From Owenia fusiformis (lineage: Eukaryota; Annelida; Polychaeta; Sabellida; Oweniidae), in the NCBI GenBank assembly GCA_903813345.2, contig CAIIXF020000011.1, forward strand, positions 26,714,166 to 26,778,165: a stretch of 64,000 nt of DNA. The letters run 5' to 3'. The notes beneath the pieces are model-generated. The model worked only from the letters and a program-made list of their open reading frames with translations. It was not told the DNA's origin and did no database searches. The first letter of the stretch is position 1. The number at the start of each line of letters is the position of its first letter. The position numbers and the translations under genes are program-made. Below are positions 55,482 through 64,000 of the stretch, piece after piece.

Positions 55482-58400
55482 TTATAACATTGTTAAAGCT
55501 TGGCTATTCAGGATTCTCTTAGAGTCATTTATGTCACGTGCAAGATTAATTAGTTCTGTATTTCTCTCTGGATAAACTTCATCAGTAATATGAACATTTT
55601 TATGAACTTTTTTGTCCTGACTGTTTCTTGATCTTTTTATTTTTGAATTGTTTTTTACTCCTTTACTCCGACATTGTTTTTCCAAACTCTCTGATGATCC
55701 GTAAATGTTGACGACAAACCTTGGTTCTTGTGTGGACATTAGATTATGTGATTGTGGCACTTTTGAATAGTGTGCTTCATCACCAACATTAGATGGTGCA
55801 TACCCATCAATAACATGTTCATTTCTGTCTTTTTTATTAGATTTTAAACATGACTTCACCTTTTTGCTTCTTTTAGAGTCTAATATATCTTTCAATGCAC
55901 CGTTTGCAGTCGAGGTCGGATCAGAATCTTTGAACTTGACGTTCTGGGTTTGTTTACTTGGAATTATGTGTTTGTCACATGTTTCCCCCAGAATCTTAAC
56001 ACGTCCGTTTTCAATAACAGTGTTGATATAAGGAGGCTCGTCAACTTTATCAAATAGCTTGTTCACTATATTTTCAAACTGTTCTCGGGTTGTATCTAGT
56101 TCTTCAAAACTTTTATGAATGGTTTTGTGTGTCTTGTCATCGTAAAACAGTTCATCATTATCAATGTCGTTATCCAAGTAGGATTTTGATTCTACGTTGC
56201 CTTGGCGTGAAGATCGATTACTATTGGGAGCAGAATGTTGTCTTGATCGTGGAGGTTTTCGAATCCTTTGTTTTTCCGTTTTGGAATCATTATTTGGTAT
56301 TTTCGGCGGTCCCCTTATACCAAACTGGTGTCTATGGTTGGATCTTACCACGTATTCATCTTTGAGTGGAATTGTTTGAAGTAGTTCCATCATCACATTG
56401 TTGAACCGTCCCTTGCTTTGACCTGTTTGATTAGCTTCCTCTTCTATCTCATCAATCCCAATGGGCTCTTCATGATCTGTTGTAACACCGCTGTCAGCCC
56501 CACTGTTCTCATCAGATACTGTTAGAATGGACTTATCAATCTCATGTGATGTTGTTCTTCTGGGAGGTTTTGGAGCTTTGGGTTTTGTTCTAGTAGGTTT
56601 CGAAACTGGTTGTGCTTCGCTAGTACTGCACTTGATAACTGCTTCACAGGCTCTTTCTTCAGGGGGATCATTCTCAACCCAGTCAGGTTCAAATCTGAAG
56701 ATGGTGTCATTATACGCTGGTCTAACCGAGGCTAGGTGTTTCTTAATTGGAGGGCAATCGTCAAGAACTGTACATCCATTCTCTGGATCGAATCTATCTT
56801 CGAATGGTTTAGTAGGGCGTATCAGCGCTCCAAAGCTGAAGCCCCTTTTATTCTTCTCTGCCCACTGTACAGACTTGGCAAGATACCGCCTGAAAACGGC
56901 ATTTGGGAAATTTGAATAACAAAATAGGTAATGAATAGGTGCATTTCAAATTCATTATCTTATATTTTTCATCATTCATTCAAATTGTTTTGGATTTAAC
57001 TTTAGATTTTGAAGTTAAACTCAATGAAATTATTGGTACATGTATGTTAAAAAGCTGTATGCATTATATGAAATCCAATAAGTAAACTTCAAACTTTGTT
57101 CGATGAACACGCTATATACTAACCTGCGTAGGTAGAGCATAAGGACCAACATCAATGCGAGGAACACCAATGCCTCTGCGCAAGCGATACCAATCAATGT
57201 GTCTGGAATGAAAAGTAAATGAAGGTATAAAATATCAACATACGCAGATCATCATTCTGATACTCATCACGTCTTTTCTTTTAATATGAAATATTTTCGA
57301 GAAAGGAACTAATAGAAGCCATGATTTCTCATGATGGGGCAGATGATTAATTATAAATAACTGAACTATTTTCGTCTCTATCCAAATTGTTTCAAAATAT
57401 TATGCCCTCAGTTTAATGTTATAATTAATTGTATTCTTAAACCGTCTTTGGAGCTCATTATACTATCACCCCGGGCACTATTCTAGGTCAGTTTTCATTT
57501 GACCAAATCATGATCATTTCCAACAATTTCTGAAGGCATGATGCATTACTTAGAAGGCGTGTCACCCATCATGTTTATGTCATGTATAGCTTTATGTGAT
57601 GATGTTCTGTCACAAATAGCATCTCGCATATCGTATTTCTCAAATAATTGATTAAATATAAGAACCTACATGTACCTACATGTACCTATATCATGACATG
57701 ATTCATTGTCGTCATGTAAAACAATTTAACGGCCGTTGCCAGAACACGTCAAGTGTTCCCTCGAGCGAACTAAGCCCTCCCTTATTGAATATATTAATAC
57801 TCTATTATATGTCCAATAAAAATTACAGTCAGTAAGTGCATCAACTGAAGAGACGATTATCTTTTGCGACATGTATTATATAGTACTAAGTATTTACTTA
57901 CTTTGAGAATAGGAAGTAGATTCCCCATGTTCAGGATTGTAGCATTCTGCAGGGGCCTCTGGATGATCTGGTGGTTTCTTCAACCGCCCCTCGTCATCGT
58001 CTGCAATCTGACCACATGGATTTGGTATGTTCTTGACACTCGTACCAAAGTCATCAGCATCACTTGCTAAATCTGAATCGGCAAATTCGAAATCGTCGGA
58101 ATTGTTCTCTTCTAGTAAATCATTAGAAGTTTCGAAATAAACGTCGTCATATGAGTCCGTCGTGACACCTAAGGCAAGATCTGCGCTAGGGGTAATGCCG
58201 ACCCCATTGTTTCCAATTACATCGGCTATTTGCTTTTCTGTTGTGTATTCTTCAGAACTGGTTTTAGGAGTTTGTGAAGATGTATTGTCCACTATTTCTG
58301 GACCTTTTTCTACTCGGACAACAATGGTATTCAAACTATCTGAGATGTTTGAGACATTCATTGAAAGATGCACTCTGTTCTGTGTTTGGTTAGGTTGTGT

Positions 58401-60555
58401 TGATGCAGTTATTGGACTTTCTGTGTATGAGTCGTTCATTTCCTCTGACATAGAGGATGATGGATCACTTACACGAGGAGATATAATGGAGGACGTTTCT
58501 TCTGTTATTGGTGTTGATGATGATGGTGATAATGTAATTGTGGGTGTTTCTGTTCTTAATGTTAGTGTACTTATAGATGGAGCTCGAGGAGATAAAGAAA
58601 TATAAGAGGGTGATGTTAAAGATGCTTTTGCCGATGAGACGGTGGTTGCGATATGTGTAGTTGTAGGTTTGACAGGAATGGTAGTTAAACCATTCGTTGC
58701 TATGTCTTTCACTTTTGAAACATCGATTGGGTCTGGGGTGTTAGTGACAACCAAATTGTAGAGAATTACTGATGTGGTAGACATGTCTATTGTCGTATCC
58801 TCATTTCCACCGGCTAATTCCGAATATAGACCACTGGTACTTTCTCTTGTAGGTTGGGTTGAATCAGATATATCGTATTGAGAAGATATTTCTTTTTGGA
58901 CAGCCTGAGTTGAAGTGGTTTCAAAAGTATTGACACTGGGCGAAGTGAATATTTGCTCTTCGGTATTTTTAACATGAACTTGCGTGAGCTTATCTATCTC
59001 TGCTGGCGAGGTTGTTGTAATTGTCGCCGTTGTTGTTACTGTTGTTGTTTTACTTGACAGTAAGCTCCTCCAGAAGTCTAACAAAGACATATCCCTTGTT
59101 TTTGTTCCAGGTTCAGTTGAACCATATACCAGAGGTTGTCCTGATAGAGTAACTTGTTCACTTTTCATTTCACTTTCTGTATCAAATGACTGTGTGTCGG
59201 GGATTTCAGTGGCATTAGACCAGTGTGTCGGAGCAAACTCAATTGATGGTGTGGTAGTTTTAATGGGGTAAGCGGTGTATACAGTCCTTCCAAGCGTTCG
59301 GAAAGTGTGGTCATCAGGTGGGGTCACAGTTGTTTTAAGAAATGTATTCCAAAATGGCGGCACATTGGTTACTCTTACAGGTGGCGCTGGTGTCGTGGTC
59401 AGATTTGACAAAATAGTGCTTTGCCCTGTAGCCTGGGTGGAATTTCTATTGACAATATTGCTCAGAAATTCTATGATCTTGGCAATACTTGTCCGATGGC
59501 GTGGTGTATTTGAAACGTTTGAGATGGTCACACGTACAGTTGATCGGTTAGTGTGTAGGAATTTGTTAAATGGGTGGGGTGTTGTAGTAGGCCAACGTCG
59601 AGTAGGAACTGAGGTTGTAGGTGGCAACGAAATTGTTGAAACTGTCGTTGTCCGGCATCCTGCATCTTGGATATCTGGAAAGTGGATGTTAAAGTCTAGC
59701 TTTCAAATCTAATACTAGTAGTTTTTTATGATGTCTAAATCTCGTTCATTGTATGATAACAGTATAAGTTGTATCTTGCATAACGAGCAACTCTAAACAT
59801 TTATAGCCACAGGAGTACGCTATCACTATCACTGTCACTTGAATTATGGCAATTTTTGATTTCTTTGACTCTCGTGAGTTACTTTATTGATCGAAATTCC
59901 ACGAGCTCACGTTGGCAATCCCCATTTCGATAGTACTTTGAGAGAGTAATTTTACTTTATCTAGTTCGTATGAGAGACCAAAATACTTACAATCAACACA
60001 TTCATAAAGGACTTGATAGTACGAGCTGCTCCCTCCACATGTCTGTAAATATCTTCTATTCACCGTAAATTGGCAACTCTGTTGACCGCAGCATCCTTCC
60101 AAGGACGACCCTTCCTCCACACAGTCGTGCACGATACGGAAACAAAGGCGGAAGCGGCTTAAACCAAACTTGGATGAAACGATCCTTAGGAACTGGCCCT
60201 CTGGACAGAAAAGTGCCAAAGTCGGAGATTCCTCCTCCGCGAAGCATCCAAGTCTCTGATTACGAACCTGACCTATAAAAGAATGCGCAAATACTGTATT
60301 TTGTTGAAAATCTTCTTCATCATCTTTATATGATTATTTAGTATTGACTTTATAAGAAAATCCCAGTTTGAATACTATATCTAGTATTTAGTTTGATGTA
60401 TAGAACAAAGGGCAATCTGAGGAGTATAAGAATATGAAAAATATGAAACTGGAGCATAAGCACTTACCACACATTGCATTCGACATGAGAAATGAGAGAA
60501 GTATCAAAATCCAGCTTTGTTCCAATGTCAAAGTGCATTTTAATTTTAAATCCAT
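55482..60555 (-). CDS. Type I membrane protein: SUEL-lectin domain, mucin-like stalk, long cytoplasmic tail
   Basis: Five exons join in phase to 1209 codons plus stop: 60555-60468, 60272-59991, 59674-57902, 57202-57124 and 56889-55482. Exon 1 encodes a signal peptide (SWILILLSFLMSNAMC). Exon 2 encodes a SUEL/rhamnose-binding-lectin-like domain (LALFCPEGQFLRIVSSKFGL, then CVEEGSSLEGCCGQQSCQF, ending YYQVLYECVD). Exon 3, a single 1.77-kb exon, is a Ser/Thr/Pro-rich stalk of ~590 residues with many TTT/TTTP runs, a probable O-glycosylated mucin region, acidic near the membrane. Exon 4 is the membrane helix (LVFLALMLVLMLYLRR). The last exon is a ~470-residue basic/polar tail with a proline-rich KPKAPKPPRR (SH3-ligand-like). 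EVA-1-type receptors also pair SUEL domains with one membrane pass, but the long stalk and tail differ; no orthologue is claimed. Confidence 0.87.
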
Positions 60556-60910
60556 CTTATAATTTGTATGAACTATTTTTCCCTATCATATTTCGGTGGT
60601 CCTTTATGTTGTCGCCAGTGTATAAAAGCTAAGTGTAATTGGCAAAAGAACCTTTGCTGGTTTCAGCTTGATCAAAACAACTTCATTCCAGTTCCCATCG
60701 ATTAAAAGCAGTTAACAAAATTATTCAAACTGACAAAATTAGTATATGTAGTACAATCAAATGGTCGTCATTACAATGTAATGAGAGACATTATTAATTT
60801 GGAGCTCAATAACTGTAATTAAACGGTATTATGATGGAGGGTCATATTATGTTTTTATTGTTTTACCTACGGCGATATACCCCTCGAACTATGTTCCATG
60901 GACCTGGAAG

Positions 60911-61195
60911 ATGGTTCTAGACTTATTTGATATGAAAATTTTTCAAGGGACAAAGAGAAGGGTTAATGCTACTAAATCTACAAAACAAACCAAAAGTTTA
61001 ATTGTCAAATACTTTCCAATGACAATTGTCATGACGTATAACAACTTTGCAACTTTGAAAGATATACTGGATTACAAGAATGGCATAAGATGGAGCAGAT
61101 CGATGAATACACATGACAGAGACAAACAAGGCCCGAACGCCAAGGCTGAAAAACAAGACCTAGACGATGATGTGAGCAAACAAGGGCCCAAATGA
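60911..61195 (+). CDS. Uncertain small open reading frame
   Basis: It is a 94-residue frame with a hydrophobic-basic first half and a charged end (DRDKQGPNAKAEKQDLDDDV). No family, signal peptide or clear splice sites. A TATAAAAG at about 60620 is nearly 300 bp away. The composition of the last third is less AT-driven than random frames here, which is the only reason to list it. It is probably not a gene. Confidence 0.15.
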   Translation: MVLDLFDMKIFQGTKRRVNATKSTKQTKSLIVKYFPMTIVMTYNNFATLKDILDYKNGIRWSRSMNTHDRDKQGPNAKAEKQDLDDDVSKQGPK

Positions 61196-61269
61196 ACACA
61201 TTGATGCGTGAATAGATGCAGGTCTTGATTATGCAATAGCAGGCATTACAAATCGTTTCTTTTTGTACA

Positions 61270-61611
61270 TTATGATCTCACATTGAGAACCTCTCTGGGA
61301 TTTCGCATTGTGCTTTTCAGCAACAACAAATTGAAAGGAATATCACGATACTCCATTAAATAACTTGCACATTTGAAATTCCAATAGTGATAGTAAATTT
61401 TATAATTATGAAAGTTCCCGACTCGTGAGTCAAATGGTATTTTCATGAGACATACTTTCGTGAATAATTCAGACAAGGAATTTTGATCGGCAGATAAATT
61501 TTCAAGGCATAGATTAAGTTTTGACATTGATCTACCGCCGAACGCGAATCGGTGTATCCGCCCTCGGACTCTGTCATCATGCTTTTTTCTGAAGGACAGA
61601 CAATTACCCAT
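61270..61611 (-). CDS. Candidate N-myristoylated protein (MGNC start), possibly first exon
   Basis: The frame starts MGNCLSFRKKHDDRVRGRIH, a textbook N-myristoylation plus palmitoylation start (MGxC) with a polybasic patch. It would anchor a protein to the inner plasma membrane. The frame runs 113 residues to a stop at 61270, but a donor AAA/GTATGT at 61456 suggests coding exon 1 ends after 52 residues (NSLSELFTK). No continuing exon was recognised before the neighbouring gene starts at 60555, so either it is a single exon or the rest is missed. A TTTATAAA lies about 115 bp upstream. No family recognised. Confidence 0.35.
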   Translation of the reverse strand: MGNCLSFRKKHDDRVRGRIHRFAFGGRSMSKLNLCLENLSADQNSLSELFTKVCLMKIPFDSRVGNFHNYKIYYHYWNFKCASYLMEYRDIPFNLLLLKSTMRNPREVLNVRS

Positions 61612-64000
61612 ACCTTCTATTTACGAATGACACGCCCGGTACACGATCACCTCCATGAATGCTTTTAATCCAATAAAGAATGATACAGGGTTCTTATTGC
61701 AATTCAAATATCATTTCCATTCTTTATAAAAATGACATTGCTCAGTTCTTTATGAAACCACAATGAACTGTAGTATAGTCACTATTTTTTTAACTAATGG
61801 CACTACTCAGTTCATTATGAGACCATAATGCACGGTTCATAAAATAATCGTTTTGCTCAGTTGACCATATACCTCGTATTTATTCACTGAAATATTCTGA
61901 ATTGACTGAGACACACTTGGCATATTCGAATTAGAAAAGTCTACTACGGTATCATATTCATCATACTACATAGAATTGTGTTTAAAAGTCGCTATCTCTC
62001 ATGCGGATGCTTCAAGATCGGGTATTCACTGTCCTAGCTCATGATTATGCAATGAAGTGATTTACATGTACCCTTGAATCTAGGATGCATATGCAGAGAT
62101 TTCACATATTTCATTCCTTACTTTGCTTTGGAAGAATTAAGATCGTCACACTTAGTCAGTTTACGGATAGTTTTGTGAGAACTTGCTCGTGATCGAGCTT
62201 CGTGATTTAATTACAGTTATAGATATTAATTGTTTGTTCACAAATATGAGACAATTACAGAAATGGTATCGTTCTTCGGGCTATGTGTCATGTTGGAGAG
62301 TAATAAACTTGAAATCATGAAATATGGACAATCTACAATATCTACAATTTATATCCAATATAGCCAAAGTACCCAATAAATGACACCAGGGAAAATCTAT
62401 GATATTGTCACACAATGATCAAAATATCACATTTCTCATACGAAGATCGTATTCACCTAACAGGGGTATACGCAAAATCGTTTTGGATCACTATTTCAAA
62501 TCAGTATGACTATTTCGATCCATACCCAGCTAATATTTTACGCAGGATAGACTTTTATCAATACATCTACAAACATACGAATAGTATTTGGAAAAGATCA
62601 TCCAAAGATCCAATATCTACCATGCGCGCAGAGTCTAATTCTAAATTACTGAAGACGAAGCTCTTGATTGAATAGAGTTTTGTTCCTCTAGAAATATGGA
62701 TTTATATTATAGTATAGAATAAATCCCATATCCATTCCTCCCAGAATTATTCTTAAAAGCTATACATATTCATTTCAAGGTTCAATATCTTCGGAAAGCA
62801 AAGGCTGCTTTTTATAATCTTTCGAAAATATAACGCCATGTCTTCTTTTCTCCTGATGACTCAAACACTACACGCATCATATTCCTTTACAATTTTCACA
62901 AATCAATAATAACAACAATAATTTTTTACTACAAACTGCATTAATTTTATTATTGAAAATATATTTTGTAGAAATTATACACCATTCGTTTTCATAATAA
63001 GAATACGATTTTGGACTACCCATCATTTACAAATTAATAAAATACCTTTTCCATGCACGGAATTAAGAGTGGATTGAATTTAAAGGTAGAATCAGAAAAT
63101 GTACTCAGCAATCTTCCAAACGATTGTTTCAAATTAGGCGACCCACTTTTATTTTAAATTGGAAGAATTGACATATTTCACACACGTTTGATTAATATTA
63201 GATAATGTATCTGAGATAAACATAAGTGGGTCACTTTTTGCAATTTTGTCACCCTCTATGTCTGATTCTGTTTTTAAATATGTAGTCTCGAGTTCCAACA
63301 TGGAAAATTATACTTTGTGACTCTATAAATAATCTTGAACTCCCATTCTTCGAGCTCATTGAATTATTCACTTGGTTTTCGGCTTATTACGATCTTCAAA
63401 ATAAATCATTTTCCGAATGCCATACTGAAAAACAATTTACATTAACCTTTGTAGATTACAATAATCCTTAAATGCTCCTGTTAGAACATGAAATGTTAAA
63501 TTTTTACACATGTAACTAGGCATGATATATCACATTTCGACCAATCAAAACATAGTATAGCCATTTTATATGGTTGAATTCTTATTTTGGTCATGACTTA
63601 TATATCCAATGAAATTAACCACCCTCATTAATTTCATTATTTCCAGTTGACCTCTCTGTTCTCTGCCCCAGAGCAGCACTGTTACAGTTTTTTGCATACA
63701 GTTTAGACAATCAATGTTTTATTTAATTATAGGCGGTAACCGATATATTGGCGATGATTATGAGGAAATAAAATACTTTGTTTTTTAATCGAATCGTGAC
63801 AATCATACCAGGATTCTTTCAGATCACACACGTGTGGCGAGGATAAAATGGATTGGAATTGTACACTGAATCAATGGCGTCGCCTAATTTATAACAATTT
63901 TCAATTTCCAGTAGCAAAATCTCAATTATCATTTATTCCATCACCTTGCGTAAGATTCTTTTTTTCAATTTTCATTTCTCATCGTCACAATGTCAATCCA
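61612..64000. other. Right-end intergenic region, no gene recognised
   Basis: It is AT-rich. A weak direct repeat, GCTCAGTTCTTTATGAAACCA and ACTCAGTTCATTATGAGACCA, lies near 61740-61835. The frame at 62415-62675 has no domain or splice context. I found no exon with conserved text on either strand. Confidence 0.4.

Noticed and set aside
58162-59712. Several plus-strand frames of 95-147 codons
   Set aside because: They are antisense shadows of the long mucin-stalk exon of the lectin receptor.
62415-62675. 86-codon frame
   Set aside because: No domain, no signal peptide, no splice context; composition as expected by chance in AT-rich DNA.

Overview
The window is animal nuclear DNA: AT-rich, intron-dense (GT-AG introns, exons mostly 40-280 bp) and full of foldback/MITE-type repeats, a LINE and satellites. 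The gene set (an invertebrate KIF25-like kinesin-14, an ARH/LDLRAP1-like adaptor, a gigasin-6-like secreted beta-lactamase homologue, a PLAC8 protein, an LDLa-containing peptide precursor) suggests an invertebrate bilaterian, most likely a lophotrochozoan such as a mollusc, annelid or brachiopod. The phylum is inference. No bacterial or organellar features were seen.

Layout. 1-6.0 kb: repeats, including a 125-bp hairpin inside a TIR element and a 2.6-kb satellite of ~134-bp monomers with higher-order structure. 6.0-8.95 kb (minus): the first six coding exons of a sphingosine-kinase-type lipid kinase; the rest of the gene would lie beyond the left edge. 9-13.1 kb: no gene seen. 13.1-20.8 kb (minus): a complete nine-exon PTB-domain endocytic adaptor (367 aa) with DPF/DPW motifs, its introns loaded with MITEs (one hAT-like element has a perfect 8-bp target duplication). 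21.4-36.3 kb (plus): a kinesin-14 gene, head-to-head with the adaptor. Its first intron is almost filled by a 3.6-kb TIR element. A later intron holds about 17 tandem copies of the splice acceptor and start of the next exon, interrupted by a 1.9-kb 5'-truncated LINE with an 11-bp target duplication.

36.9-38.5 kb: three large hairpins, then a mariner-like fragment. 40.1-40.5 kb: an intronless PLAC8-family gene. 42-46.5 kb (minus): a secreted precursor with a dibasic site and an LDLa module, incompletely resolved at its 3' end, with an inserted mariner-like element and a second copy of a CRE/TATA module that also occurs at 23.7 kb. 47.4-48.2 kb: a 42-bp minisatellite. 49.3-55.3 kb (plus): a complete seven-exon secreted beta-lactamase-fold protein (618 aa). 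55.5-60.6 kb (minus): a complete five-exon type I membrane protein (1209 aa) with a SUEL-lectin domain, mucin-like stalk and long cytoplasmic tail, tail-to-tail with the previous gene. 61.3-61.6 kb (minus): a possible MGNC-type myristoylated protein. The rest of the right end shows nothing I recognise.

The genes look functionally unrelated: lipid signalling, receptor endocytosis, microtubule transport, secreted and surface proteins. I see no operon-like unit. Exon boundaries were derived by hand from GT/AG sites with codon-phase bookkeeping; where every junction closes in phase (adaptor, beta-lactamase homologue, lectin receptor, kinesin from 26.1 kb on) the models are strong.
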